Below, one piece after another: positions 1-9,163 of a stretch of 64,000 bases of DNA (positions are counted from its first letter, which is position 1; each line of letters opens with the position of its first letter). A program made the position numbers and the translations under genes. The notes below the pieces were generated by a model. It saw nothing but the letters and a program-made list of their open reading frames with translations, had not been told where the DNA came from and did not search any database. The stretch covers positions 211,917-275,916 of the forward strand of contig JADKAC010000003.1 of assembly GCA_016715425.1 (NCBI GenBank), in the 5' to 3' direction. The stretch is from Bacteroidota bacterium. Lineage in GTDB: Bacteria > Bacteroidota > Bacteroidia > Chitinophagales > BACL12.

Positions 1-30
1 AATTAATTACAATTTTTTAATACAAATAAA

Positions 31-58
31 AAGCGTCCTGAAAAGGGCGCTTTTTTTA
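31..58 (+). terminator. Rho-independent terminator, probably bidirectional
   Basis: An 8-bp stem AGCGTCCT/AGGGCGCT (one G-T wobble) closes a GAAA tetraloop and is followed by seven T on the + strand and preceded by five A, so it can work in both directions. It would end a + strand gene lying left of the window, or act as a back-up for the ribosomal operon coming from the right. No gene is visible between 1 and 196. Confidence 0.7.
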
Positions 59-142
59 TGCCTTCAATTTTAAAAATTCATTTCATTAAAACAGATTTAA
101 TTTCTTAATTCAAGATTTACCTTTGCAAAATATAAATAGCAT

Positions 143-170
143 AAAAAAAAGAGGATCGTTAAATCCTCTT
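143..170 (-). terminator. Terminator of the ribosomal protein superoperon
   Basis: Read on the minus strand, a perfect 8-bp stem AAGAGGAT/ATCCTCTT with a 6-base loop is followed by eight T. It starts 26 bases after the rplQ stop codon, the expected place for the end of the long minus-strand ribosomal transcript. Confidence 0.85.
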
Positions 171-196
171 CCTTAAAACTTGTATAAAGAATAATT

Positions 197-765
197 TTAT
201 TTTACTTCTTCGCTTGTTGTATCTGTACTTTCTTCAGAAGGCTTTTCTTCAATAACTTCCGGAGCTTCCTCTGCTTTATCTTCTTCTTTCTCAGCAACTA
301 TTTCTTCTTTCTTTTCAACAGCTTTTGGAGCAGAGGTTTTTGAGGTAGCAGCACCACGACGAGTTCTTTTCTTCGTAGCAGTTTTGCTATCCTTCAACAT
401 ACCTTCATTGTAATCGACCAATTCGATGATACACATTTCAGCATTATCTCCCGCTCTGTTATCACCTAATTTTAATATACGAGTATAACCTCCATTTCGA
501 GTTGCAATTTTTACTGAAATATTGTTGAATAATTCAGTAACTGCTCTTTACTCCTCAACGAAGCAAAGACAGTACGGCGATTGTGCGTAGTATCTTCTTT
601 TGCCTTAGTCATTAATGGCTCAATATACACCCTCAATTCCTTTGCCTTAGCCAATGTTGTTTGAATGCGTTTGTGCATCAACAAAGAGGTGCCCATATTC
701 ATCAGCATTGCCTTACGGTGACTGTAAGTTCTGCCCAGGTGATTTATTTTATTACCGTGTCTCAT
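197..765 (-). CDS. rplQ: 50S ribosomal protein L17, with acidic C-terminal tail (frameshifted here)
   Basis: L17 of the large ribosomal subunit and last gene of the superoperon. The N-terminal part begins MRHGNKINHLGRTYSHRKAM, diagnostic for L17. The frame breaks near 540, where one G seems to be missing after AGTAAAGAG; restoring it joins the downstream frame (ending ...TSEEVK) into a protein of about 189 residues. The last 65 or so residues are an Ala/Lys/Glu-rich tail, basic first and then strongly acidic, an extension I associate with Bacteroidota L17 and absent from the 127-residue E. coli protein. The break is most likely a sequencing error because the gene is essential. It lies 36 bases after rpoA. 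Confidence 0.93.
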
Positions 766-801
766 CTCAAATTATTTAATAGTGATGTTTCCCAACATCT
801 G

Positions 802-1803
802 TTAATATTCTTCTTCTAATTTAAATTTTGAAAGGTCCATTCCAAATTGCAACCCTTTATCTAAAACCATTGCTTCAATTTCTACTAAGCTCTTCTTACC
901 AAAATTTCTGAATTTCAATAATTCGTTAGTATCATACTTTACTAATTCAGCCAGACCATTAATTTTTGCGGCTTTCAAACAATTGTATGCACGCACTGAA
1001 AGATCTAAATCTTCCAAAGGTGTTTTCAATAATTTACGAATATGCAATGTATGCTCATCTACAGTTTCCGTTTCTTTTTCATGTACGGTATTGAAAGAAA
1101 TATTTTCATCAGTAATCAACATCAGGTGCTGAATCATAATTCTTGCAGCTTCCTTAATTGCATCTTCCGGATGAATAGTACCATCGGTTTTTATTTCAAT
1201 CAACAGTTTTTCAAAGTCTGTTTTTTGTTCTACCCTCGTATTCTCTATAGTGTAGCGTACATTTTTAATTGGAGTATAAATCGCATCAATAGGAATAACA
1301 CCAATTGCTTCTTCAATTAGTTTATTTTCTTCTGCGGGCATATATCCTCTACCTTTTTGAATGGTAAGTTCCACATCCAATTTTACAAAAGGCTCCATGC
1401 GACAAATAAGCAAATCGGGATTCATTACCCGGAAATTATTTGTGTGCTTTTCTATATCCCCTGCTTTGAACTCTTCCTTGTCTTTAAGTGAGATAAATAT
1501 TTTTTCAATTTGATTATCATCCCCACCTAATTCTTTTTCAATCGCACTTGTTTCAAATTCAACACTATCTCAGTGATATCTTCCATCACACCATTTATAG
1601 TAGAAAATTCATGATCTACTCCACTTATTTTTATTGCAGAAATTGCATATCCTTCTAAAGAAGAAAGCAAAATGCGTCTTAATGCGTTGCCGACAGTAAC
1701 ACCAAATCCGGGTTCCTAAAGGTTTGAATTCGAATGTACCTTCAAAGTCTGTTGCTTTTTGAAGAGTAATCTTATCGGGGCGCTGAAATGCTAAAATTGA
1801 CAT
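802..1803 (-). CDS. rpoA: DNA-directed RNA polymerase subunit alpha (two frameshifts here)
   Basis: Alpha subunit: the N-terminal domain dimerises to assemble RNA polymerase and the C-terminal domain contacts upstream DNA and activators. The start MSILAFQRPDKITLQKATDF and the C-terminal domain (TPLEDLDLSVRAYNCLKAA, then FRNFGKKSLVEIE) are clear. Two single-base errors interrupt it: an extra G near 1711-1719 (should read PLEPGFGVTVGNALRRILL) and a missing A in the A-run near 1531-1537. They cancel, giving 333 residues, the usual Bacteroidota length. Position between rpsD and rplQ is standard for the alpha operon. Confidence 0.95.
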
Positions 1804-1832
1804 ATCGTATTTTTAATTTTTATAAGATTAAA

Positions 1833-2434
1833 TTACTTGGAGTATAATTCCACGATCAATAATTCCTTAATATTTTCAGGAATTTGATCACGTTCCGGTA
1901 CATATTGAACACACCTTTTTGTTGATCAGAATTCCATTCCAACCAAGGATATCTTGTACCTCCGGGTTGTGCATTTCTTATCACTTCCATATCTTTTGAT
2001 TTCTCCCTTACTGTAACTACATCACCCGGCCTTAAGCTATGTGATGGAGTATTTGCAATAGATCCATTTACTTCAATATGTTTATGATTCACTAATTGGC
2101 GTGCAGCCCGACGTGTTGGCGCAATACCTAAACGAAATACGGTATTATCCAATCTTGCTTCTAATAATTGAAGCAATACTTCACCGGTTGCGGCCTGGCG
2201 TCTTGCTGCATCAGAATATGTTTTAGCAAACTGACGCTCCAAAACACCATAAGTGTATTTTGCTTTTTGTTTTTCCTTTAACTGAAGGCCAAATTCAGAT
2301 AATGATTTTTTCTTTTTGGACAAACCATGCTGTCCCGGTGGATACTTACGTTTATCAAACGACTTATCATATCCGAAAATCGGTTCAGCAAATGTTCTTG
2401 CTTTTTTGGTTCTTGGTCCTGTATAACGTGCCAT
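1833..2434 (-). CDS. rpsD: 30S ribosomal protein S4 (frameshifted near the C-terminus)
   Basis: S4 binds 16S rRNA early in assembly of the small subunit. The N-terminus MARYTGPRTKKARTFAEPIF and the S4 RNA-binding domain (RLDNTVFRLGIAPTRRAARQ, residues about 92-111) are typical. A base is missing near 1901-1910: the frame as read ends in an unrelated tail, whereas inserting one T gives FNYVPERDQIPENIKELLIV and a natural end in ELYSK, about 200 residues in all. It follows rpsK and precedes rpoA. Confidence 0.94.
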
Positions 2435-2457
2435 GTAATATTGATATGATTAATTAA

Positions 2458-2856
2458 TTATACTCTTCTTTTCTTAGGTGGTCTGCATCCGTTATGTGGC
2501 ATTGGAGTGATATCCCGAATTACGGAAATATCCATTCCTGAAATAGCCACCTGACGAATAGCTGCTTCACGACCTGAGCCCGGACCTTTTACAAAAAACT
2601 TCTACTCTGCGCAAACCGGCGTCGTAGGCAGTTTTTGCAGCATCACTTACAGAAATCTGTGCTGCATAAGGTGTATTCTTCTTTGATCCTCTGAATCCTG
2701 ATTTTCCGGAAGAAGACCATGAAATTGTTTGACCACTGTTGTTTGTAAAAGTTACAATCATGTTATTAAAAGTAGCATTGATGTGTACCTGTCCATCGGC
2801 ATCTACCTTTACTACTCTTTTTTAGTAACCTTTTTTGATGATGTTGTTTTAGCCAT
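2458..2856 (-). CDS. rpsK: 30S ribosomal protein S11 (two frameshifts here)
   Basis: S11 lines the platform of the small subunit close to the mRNA exit. The middle of the protein (MIVTFTNNSGQTISWSSSGK) and the C-terminus (DITPMPHNGCRPPKKRRV) are unmistakable but lie in different frames. An A is missing in the A-run near 2818-2824 (should read KKVTKKRVVKV) and a T is extra near 2593-2598 (should read VEVFVKGPGSGREAAIRQ). The two errors cancel, giving 132 residues. Start ATG at 2856 follows rpsM by 42 bases. Confidence 0.93.
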
Positions 2857-2898
2857 TGCTATAGAATAATAGTTTTAAAATATTAAAGTTGTTATGGA

Positions 2899-3279
2899 TT
2901 ATCCTTTAGGTGCTTTCTTCTTTCCGGCAACTGTCTTTTTCCTACCCTTTCTGGTTCTTGCATTACTCTTGGTTTTTTGTCCACGAACTGGTAATCCTTT
3001 ACGATGACGAACGCCCCGGTAGCATCCAATATCCATTAATCGTTTAATAGATAATTGCACTTCAGAACGCAAAGCACCTTCCACCTTAATTTCATTGCTG
3101 ATAATATTACGGATTGCATTAATCTCATCATCATTCCAGTCTTTCACTTTCTTGCTTTCTTCTACATTAGCTTTCGCCAAAATATATTTAGCTCTGGTGT
3201 TGCCAATTCCGAAGATATAGGTAAGGCCAATTATGCCTTGTTTATTTTTTGGTAAATCAATACCGGCTATCCTTGCCAT
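2899..3279 (-). CDS. rpsM: 30S ribosomal protein S13
   Basis: S13 sits in the head of the small subunit and contacts the P-site tRNA and L5. Intact at 126 residues, from MARIAGIDLPKNKQGIIGLT through the helix-two-turn-helix region to the basic tail with the family motif RGLPVRGQKTKSNARTRKG (here preceded by GVRHRK) and a Lys-rich end. It begins 10 bases after rpmJ, as in other spc/alpha operon junctions. Confidence 0.97.
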   Translation of the reverse strand: MARIAGIDLPKNKQGIIGLTYIFGIGNTRAKYILAKANVEESKKVKDWNDDEINAIRNIISNEIKVEGALRSEVQLSIKRLMDIGCYRGVRHRKGLPVRGQKTKSNARTRKGRKKTVAGKKKAPKG

Positions 3280-3289
3280 AATTTATTTT

Positions 3290-3406
3290 TTAACCTTGAC
3301 GTTGTTTAAATTTTGGATTCTTTTTATTGATTACATACAGCACACCTTTTCTGCGCACTATCTTGCAGTCAACACTTCTTTTCTTAATTGATGGTCTAAC
3401 TTTCAT
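3290..3406 (-). CDS. rpmJ: 50S ribosomal protein L36, zinc-free type
   Basis: A 38-residue protein starting MKVRPSIKKRSVDCKIVRRK and ending PKFKQRQG, which is L36. Ordinary L36 carries a zinc ribbon with three Cys and one His; only the Cys at residue 14 remains here (Ser at 11, Asn at 27 in place of Cys), so this is the zinc-independent version common in Bacteroidota. It lies between infA (7-base gap) and rpsM. Confidence 0.95.
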   Translation of the reverse strand: MKVRPSIKKRSVDCKIVRRKGVLYVINKKNPKFKQRQG

Positions 3407-3413
3407 TACGTTA

Positions 3414-3632
3414 TTATTTATATCTGTAAATAATTCTTCCTCTTGTTAAATCATAAGGCGACATTTCTATTGTTACCTTATCGCCGGGTAGAATGCGAAT
3501 ATAATGCATACGCATTTTTCCCGAAATATGAGCTACTATCTCATGTTCATTTTCCAATTTCACTCGGAACATTGCATTTGATAACGCTTCGGTTATTACA
3601 CCGTCTTGTTTTATAAGTCCTTGTTTTGACAT
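3414..3632 (-). CDS. infA: Translation initiation factor IF-1
   Basis: IF-1 binds the A site of the small subunit during initiation. The 72-residue protein is a single OB fold with the hallmark GKMRMHYIRILPGDKVTIEM and an end in YDLTRGRIIYRYK. It starts MSKQGLIKQDGVITEALSNA. Its ATG overlaps the corrected stop codon of map (TAATG), so the two are translationally coupled. Confidence 0.97.
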   Translation of the reverse strand: MSKQGLIKQDGVITEALSNAMFRVKLENEHEIVAHISGKMRMHYIRILPGDKVTIEMSPYDLTRGRIIYRYK

Positions 3633-4446
3633 TAATGCGTTACCTTTTCTTTACTCTTGTATAAATTACTGTTTTTCAATTCTGCTTGTTCAATTGGATC
3701 AAAACTGGAAAGCAAATCTGCCTTGCCCTTTTTAACCGCTATTGTATGTTCAAAGTGCATACTCACTTTTTGTCTTTGGTGCGAATGGTCCAGCCATCAT
3801 TTTCCTGCACTACTCTGGAGGTACCCATATTCACCATTGGTTCAATCGCTATCACTAATCCTTCCTGCAATCTTATTCCTTTACCTCTGGCTCCAAAGTT
3901 CGGTACTTCAGGTTCTTCATGTAAATCTTTGCCTATTCCATGACCTACTAATTCACGCACAATTCCATAACCATTAAACCTTTCTGCAAATTCCTGAATT
4001 GCATAACCGATATCTCCTATTCTATTTCCTATTTCTGCTGCTTCAATTCCTTTATAAAGAGATTGTTTTGTTACTTCTGCCAGCTTCACCACTTCATCGC
4101 TAACTTCACCTAAGAGAAAACTATAAGCAGAATCTCCGTGAAATCCGTTCATATAAACTCCGCAATCAAGCGAAACAACATCACCATATTTAATAATCTG
4201 GCCGGAAGGAATACCATGCACAACCACATCATTTACACTGGTACACAATGTACCGGTAAACCCATTATATCCTTTAAAGGTTGGGATTGCACCATTATCT
4301 CTAATAAACTCCTCCGCAATTGCATCTAACTGCAAAGTGGTCATCCCGGGTTTTATGATACTTGCTAAATGTGCCAATGTATCCGATACTAACAAAGAAC
4401 TTTTTCTGATGAGTTCAATCTCATCTGTTGTTTTATAAATTATCAT
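3632..4446 (-). CDS. map: Methionine aminopeptidase, type I (frameshifted near the C-terminus)
   Basis: Removes the initiator methionine from nascent proteins; a dinuclear-metal enzyme of the pita-bread fold. Visible ligands: Asp in SLDCGVYMNGFHGDSAYSF (two Asp), His in GHGIGKDLHEEP, and Glu in VIAIEPMVN. The frame closes early after RTKDK at about 3766 because one A is missing from an A-run. With it restored the protein continues KVSMHFEHTIAVKKGKADLL to a stop overlapping the infA start, about 271 residues. Its place between secY and infA is conserved in Bacteroidota. Confidence 0.93.
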
Positions 4447-4448
4447 TC

Positions 4449-5800
4449 TTAAATACTCACAGGTGAACTAGATCGTCCCTTTATACGACCAGATTTCATC
4501 AGGCCATCATAATGCCTCATTAACAAATGACTTTCTACTTGTTGTAATGTATCCAATATTACTCCCACCATAATTAGTAGTGAAGTGCCTCCAAAGAATT
4601 GAGCAAATTGAGGCCCTACTCCAAAGGCAGTTGAAAATACCGGCATAATGGCAACTAAAGCCAGAAAAATTGAGCCTGGTAATGTAATTCTGGATAACAC
4701 ATTATCAATAAATTCCGATGTTTTTCTTCCTGGTTTCACACCGGGAATAAACCCACCATTCTTTTTTAAATCGTCTGCAATTTGTGTTGGATTGATAGTA
4801 ATCGCTGTATAGAAATAAGTAAATATCACAACCAATAGTCCATAAATAATATTATAGGTAACTGATGTAAAGTCGTTTAGCTGCAAAATAAAACTACTTT
4901 GTGAATCAGGAAAAAACGTTTGCACCGTTCCAGGAATAAACATTAAAGCCTGAGCAAAAATGATGGGCATAACACCGGCAGCATTTATTTTCAAAGGAAT
5001 AAACTGACGGTTTCCACCATATTGTTTTGCTCCAACAATTCTTTTAGCATATTGTACCGGGATTCTACGTGTTCCTTGAACCAACAGAATACTTGCCATA
5101 ACAACTACAACAAGGAAAGCAAGTTCTAATACAAATGGTACAAGTCCTCCTGTATTTTCATTCACACGAGTAATAAATTCATTACCCAATGCAGCGGGTA
5201 ACCCTGCAATAATTCCAACCATAATGATAAAAGAGATTCCATTTCCGATACCCCGGTCAGTAATTTTTCTCCCAGCCACATAGTGAACAATGTTCCTGTT
5301 GTTAACATAATTACACAAATGAACCAGAACAGAGGATAGGAAGTCATAATGAAATTAGCCCCTCCTGAAGATTCTGCCATTGACTTTAAATAAATAAAAT
5401 ATCCTGAGGCCTGGAATGCTGTTACAATTACAGTAAGTACTCGGGTATATTGGTTTATTTTTCTTCTTCCACTTTCACCTTCACGTTGCATTCTTGCGAA
5501 AAAAGGAACAGCTATTCCTAACAATTGCATTGCAATTGATGCGGATATATAGGGCATAATTCCTAAAGCAAGAATAGATGCCCGGCTAAAGCCCCTCCTG
5601 CAAATAAATTAATCAACCCTAACAAACCGCCGGAGCCGGATCCTTGAACTGCAGTTTTATAAAGGTCTGCATCAATACCAGGCAATATTACATAAGATCC
5701 AAGGCGATAAATAAAAAATCAACCCTACGGTGAAGATAATTCGCTTGCGCAGATCTTCGATATGCCAAATATTCCTTATGGTTTCTATGAAGTTTTTCAT
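4449..5800 (-). CDS. secY: Preprotein translocase subunit SecY (three frameshifts here)
   Basis: Central channel of the Sec translocon in the inner membrane, ten transmembrane helices. The start is ATG at 5800 (MKNFIETIRNIWHIEDLRKR). Three single-base errors break the frame: an extra T near 5713-5719, a missing G near 5581-5586 (should read FAGGALAGASILALGIMPY) and a missing A near 5263-5268 (should read MWLGEKITDRGIGNGISFII). Rejoined, it is about 450 residues, normal for the family, and ends ...RGSSSPVSI. The plug and pore helices are recognisable. It follows rplO by 6 bases and precedes map by 2. Confidence 0.94.
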
Positions 5801-5806
5801 TCTTAC

Positions 5807-6256
5807 TTATTCAATCACGTTTGCGGTTCCACCAATTGCTTCAATAGCTGCTTTTGCAGCTTTACTATAAGCATGTGCACTTACTTCCACTTTTGTGGTC
5901 AACTGGCCATTGCCCAAAACTTTTAATCTTTGGCCTGCCTTAATTATCCTATTGGCAAATAGCATTTCCGTATCTAATTTGGTAATGCTAAATTTATCCG
6001 ATAATTCCTGAATCTGTTTAAGGTTCAACTCCACATAATCCACTCGGTTCAGATTTTTAAATCCACGTTTAGGAACTCTGCGTTGCAATGGCATCTGCCC
6101 ACCTTCAAAATGGTGTTTCTTTTTATTACCTGAACGTGAGTTTGCACCTTTATGACCACGTGTGGAGGTACCACCTGTTCCTGATCCTTGTCCACGACCC
6201 ACACGTTTACGTGTTTTGATGGATCCTTTTGCCGGTTTTAAATTTGATAAATCCAT
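5807..6256 (-). CDS. rplO: 50S ribosomal protein L15
   Basis: L15 is a late-binding large-subunit protein whose extended N-terminal arm penetrates the 23S rRNA. 149 residues; the Gly/Arg/Lys-rich arm KRVGRGQGSGTGGTSTRGHK (residues about 17-36) and the motif GGQMPLQRRVPKRGFKN are characteristic. It starts one base after the rpmD stop and precedes secY, the canonical spc order. Confidence 0.97.
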   Translation of the reverse strand: MDLSNLKPAKGSIKTRKRVGRGQGSGTGGTSTRGHKGANSRSGNKKKHHFEGGQMPLQRRVPKRGFKNLNRVDYVELNLKQIQELSDKFSITKLDTEMLFANRIIKAGQRLKVLGNGQLTTKVEVSAHAYSKAAKAAIEAIGGTANVIE

Positions 6257-6257
6257 A

Positions 6258-6437
6258 TTAGGCTTTTTCCACTTTTAATAAATGTTGTACACTTCTTATC
6301 ATCCCCATCACCTGTGGTGTTTCTTCAAGTTCAACTGAGTGGTTTAATTTTCTTAAACCCAATGCTTTCTCAGTTGCCTTTTGATTTTTAGGTCTGTCAA
6401 TAGTGCTTTTAACGATTGTAATTTTTACTTTTCCCAT
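6258..6437 (-). CDS. rpmD: 50S ribosomal protein L30
   Basis: A 59-residue protein beginning MGKVKITIVKSTIDRPKNQK, with the L30 signature ALGLRKLNHSVELEETPQVM and ending LLKVEKA. It lies between rpsE and rplO exactly where L30 is expected. The start ATG at 6437 is 12 bases after the rpsE stop; the TAA stop is one base before the rplO ATG. Confidence 0.96.
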   Translation of the reverse strand: MGKVKITIVKSTIDRPKNQKATEKALGLRKLNHSVELEETPQVMGMIRSVQHLLKVEKA

Positions 6438-6449
6438 AATACTTATCCG

Positions 6450-6965
6450 TTAAATACTTTTTTTTAAAGGCACGTTTCTTTGTTCTGCAATACGCATTGG
6501 TGTGCGCAATAGAGATAAAGCATTTATTGTTGCTTTAACCACATTATGCGGATTAGAAGAGCCGAGTGATTTTGCTAAAACATCAGTAACGCCTGCACTT
6601 TCTAATACAGCACGCATTGATCCTCCTGCAATAACTCCCGTTCCATGTGCCGCTGGTTTCAACATTACTTTACCTGCACCGTATTTTCCTTTTTGCTCAT
6701 GTGGAATTGTTCCTTTGTAAAGAGGCACTTTAACTAAATTCTTCTTAGCATCATCGATGCCTTTCTGAATTGCCTCTGTTACTTCACGAGCTTTTCCTAA
6801 TCCCTGACCAACAGTACCTTGTCCATCACCAACGATAACTAATGCTGAGAAACTAAATGTGCGACCACCTTTAGTAACCTTTGCTACCCGCTGAATGCCC
6901 ACAACCTTTTCCTTAAGATCCAGTTCGGAGGCACGTACTCTTTGTATTTCTTTATTTACTGCCAT
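6450..6965 (-). CDS. rpsE: 30S ribosomal protein S5
   Basis: S5 helps maintain decoding accuracy and helicase activity at the mRNA entry tunnel. 171 residues: the N-terminal double-stranded-RNA-binding domain (VVGIQRVAKVTKGGRTFSFS) and the C-terminal S5 fold (KPAAHGTGVIAGGSMRAVLE) are complete. Neighbours rplR (13-base gap) and rpmD (12-base gap) are in canonical order. Confidence 0.97.
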   Translation of the reverse strand: MAVNKEIQRVRASELDLKEKVVGIQRVAKVTKGGRTFSFSALVIVGDGQGTVGQGLGKAREVTEAIQKGIDDAKKNLVKVPLYKGTIPHEQKGKYGAGKVMLKPAAHGTGVIAGGSMRAVLESAGVTDVLAKSLGSSNPHNVVKATINALSLLRTPMRIAEQRNVPLKKSI

Positions 6966-6978
6966 AATTAGCTTTCAT

Positions 6979-7329
6979 TTAAAATTTAAGACCTCCTTCA
7001 CGTGCACCTTCAGCAATTGCTTTAATGCGTCCATGGTATAAATATCCACTGCGGTCGAAGCGCACCTCAGAGATTCCCTTTTCAACAGCAATCTTTGCCA
7101 TTTCAACACCTATTTGTTTTGCAATTTCCACTTTAGTTCCTTTCACTTCTTTAAGAGAACGACTGGAAACCGAAGCCAAAGTATGCCCTGCAACATCATC
7201 AATAATCTGTGCATAGATTTCCTTATTACTTCTGAAAACAGATAATCTTGGGCGTGCAGCTGTACCGGAAATTTTATTCCGGATTCCATATCTGATTCGT
7301 GATCTGCGGTTTGTTTTTTTGCTTTGCAT
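6979..7329 (-). CDS. rplR: 50S ribosomal protein L18
   Basis: L18 binds 5S rRNA and carries it into the large subunit together with L5. 116 residues with the conserved core RPRLSVFRSNKEIYAQIIDD and the C-terminal FDRSGYLYHGRIKAIAEGAR, ending GLKF. Located between rplF and rpsE, 11 and 13 bases away. Confidence 0.97.
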   Translation of the reverse strand: MQSKKTNRRSRIRYGIRNKISGTAARPRLSVFRSNKEIYAQIIDDVAGHTLASVSSRSLKEVKGTKVEIAKQIGVEMAKIAVEKGISEVRFDRSGYLYHGRIKAIAEGAREGGLKF

Positions 7330-7340
7330 TTCAATACAAT

Positions 7341-7895
7341 TTATTTACCTGCTGTTTTACCAGCTTTTCTGCGTAATATTTCTGTTTTGTATTTGATACC
7401 TTTTCCTTTGTATGGTTCAGGCTTTCTCAATGATCTGATTTTAGCAGCTACCTGCCCGATCAATTGCTTATCAAATGATTCTAAAATAATGGTTGGATTT
7501 TTACCTTTTTCTGATAGGGTACTTAACTTCACTTCTTTAGGAAGCACTATCATAATCGGGTGAGAATATCCTATTGAAAGATCCAATAGCTGACCCTGAT
7601 TAGATGCACGATAACCTACACCTACCAATTCTAATTCTATCTTATAACCTTCCGAAACACCTTTCACCATATTCGCAATTAGTGCCCGATATAATCCATG
7701 CATTGCTTTATGGCGTTTTTGTTCAGTAGGTCTGGACACAGATAATACATTGTTATCAATACCTATGCTGATATCCGTATCCACTTTTTGTTTTAGTTCT
7801 CCCAATTTGCCTTTAACTGTAATAACGTTTTTATCACTTACGTTTACAGTAACTCCGTTTGGCAATTGAATGGGTGCATTTCCTATTCTAGACAT
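7341..7895 (-). CDS. rplF: 50S ribosomal protein L6
   Basis: L6 lies near the factor-binding site of the large subunit. 184 residues made of two similar alpha/beta repeats; start MSRIGNAPIQLPNGVTVNVS, C-terminal signature EPYKGKGIKYKTEILRRKAG is the L6 hallmark. The frame is intact. It follows rpsH by 20 bases. Confidence 0.97.
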   Translation of the reverse strand: MSRIGNAPIQLPNGVTVNVSDKNVITVKGKLGELKQKVDTDISIGIDNNVLSVSRPTEQKRHKAMHGLYRALIANMVKGVSEGYKIELELVGVGYRASNQGQLLDLSIGYSHPIMIVLPKEVKLSTLSEKGKNPTIILESFDKQLIGQVAAKIRSLRKPEPYKGKGIKYKTEILRRKAGKTAGK

Positions 7896-7915
7896 TTCCG
7901 TTCAGTTTTCCTTTT

Positions 7916-8317
7916 TTAATAAATATAGCAGAGTACTTCTCCACCAACGTTTTGACGTTTTGCTTCCTTCTCAGTCATTATACCTTTTGAAGTAGATATG
8001 ATGGCAACACCCAATCCACTTAATACTCGGGGCAATTCATCGGTGTTTTTATAAGTTCTCAAACCCGGACGGCTCACACGTTCAATTCCTTTAATTGCGG
8101 GCATTTTAGAAACAGCATCATATTTCAATGCAATTTTTATTGTCCCTTGTGGGCCTTCAGAGTCAAACTTGTAGCGGAAAATAAATCCGTTATCATACAA
8201 GATTTCTGTGAGCCGCTTCTTTACATTAGAAGCAGGAATTTCCACTATTTTATGATGGGCCATCTGCGCATTTCTAATGCGTGTCAGGTAATCTGCTATT
8301 GGATCCGTAATCTTCAT
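7916..8317 (-). CDS. rpsH: 30S ribosomal protein S8
   Basis: S8 binds 16S rRNA helix 21 and in E. coli is the translational repressor of the spc operon. 133 residues from MKITDPIADYLTRIRNAQMA to the C-terminal GLGVAIISTSKGIMTEKEAK and GGEVLCYIY, all family-typical. It sits between rpsN and rplF. Confidence 0.97.
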   Translation of the reverse strand: MKITDPIADYLTRIRNAQMAHHKIVEIPASNVKKRLTEILYDNGFIFRYKFDSEGPQGTIKIALKYDAVSKMPAIKGIERVSRPGLRTYKNTDELPRVLSGLGVAIISTSKGIMTEKEAKRQNVGGEVLCYIY

Positions 8318-8335
8318 TCTATTATTAATATTTTA

Positions 8336-8605
8336 TTACCAACTTGCTTTTTTAATTCCCGGTATTTTACCATAAAGGGCCATATCTCTGAATTGATTAC
8401 GGCATAAACCGAAATCACGGATATAACCTCTTGGGCGACCTGTTAACATACAACGATTGCGCAATCTCACTTTAGAAGAATTGCGGGGAAGGGCATCCAG
8501 CTCGTCCCATTTACCTTCTTTCTTTAATTGATCACGACGCTCGGCATATAATATTACCATGCGTTCTCTTTTTGCATTGCGTGCTATAATTGACTTTTTG
8601 GCCAT
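8336..8605 (-). CDS. rpsN: 30S ribosomal protein S14, zinc-free long type
   Basis: S14 of the small-subunit head. 89 residues (MAKKSIIARNAKRERMVILY to PGIKKASW) with the conserved NRCMLTGRPRGYIRDFGLCR. Only isolated Cys are present instead of the paired CxxC motifs of the short zinc-binding form, so this is the zinc-independent C-minus type. Together with the zinc-free L36 it suggests low zinc demand of the ribosome. Confidence 0.97.
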   Translation of the reverse strand: MAKKSIIARNAKRERMVILYAERRDQLKKEGKWDELDALPRNSSKVRLRNRCMLTGRPRGYIRDFGLCRNQFRDMALYGKIPGIKKASW

Positions 8606-8614
8606 ACTTTTATT

Positions 8615-9163
8615 TTATTTTCTAAACGGCATTCCCAGCCTTTTTAATAATTCAAATGCTTCAGCATCAGTAGGTGCTGATGTAACAAAGGTGATATCCA
8701 TACCGGTAACCTTATTGATTTTATCAATATCAATTTCCGGAAAAATAATTTGCTCGGTAACACCCATTGTGAAATTGCCACGTCCGTCGAAACTCTTATT
8801 GTTTATACCACGGAAGTCACGTACACGAGGTAGTGCAACAGCTACGAGACGATCAAGAAATTCGTACATCAAAGTTCCTCTAAGGGTAACTCTGGCTCCA
8901 ATCGGCATATTTGCACGCAATTTGAAATTGGAGATATCCTTTTTCGATTTTGTACCTACTGCTTTTTGACCCGTAATTTTTGTCATTTCATCAATAGCGT
9001 TATCCACTAATTTTTTATCCTGTGTTGCAGCGCCTACTCCTTGGCTAACATTAATTTTTAGCAGTTTAGGAATTTGCATCACGTTTTTATATCCGAAGTG
9101 CTCTTTTAATGCAGGAGCTACTTCCTCGGTATATTTAGTTTTAAGTCTTGGTTCCACTTTCAT
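8615..9163 (-). CDS. rplE: 50S ribosomal protein L5
   Basis: L5 binds 5S rRNA and contacts the P-site tRNA. 182 residues; conserved QIPKLLKINVSQGVGAATQD and RVRDFRGINNKSFDGRGNFT, C-terminal MDITFVTSAPTDAEAFELLK. The ATG at 9163 overlaps the corrected rplX stop codon (TAATG), so translation is coupled. Confidence 0.97.
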   Translation of the reverse strand: MKVEPRLKTKYTEEVAPALKEHFGYKNVMQIPKLLKINVSQGVGAATQDKKLVDNAIDEMTKITGQKAVGTKSKKDISNFKLRANMPIGARVTLRGTLMYEFLDRLVAVALPRVRDFRGINNKSFDGRGNFTMGVTEQIIFPEIDIDKINKVTGMDITFVTSAPTDAEAFELLKRLGMPFRK

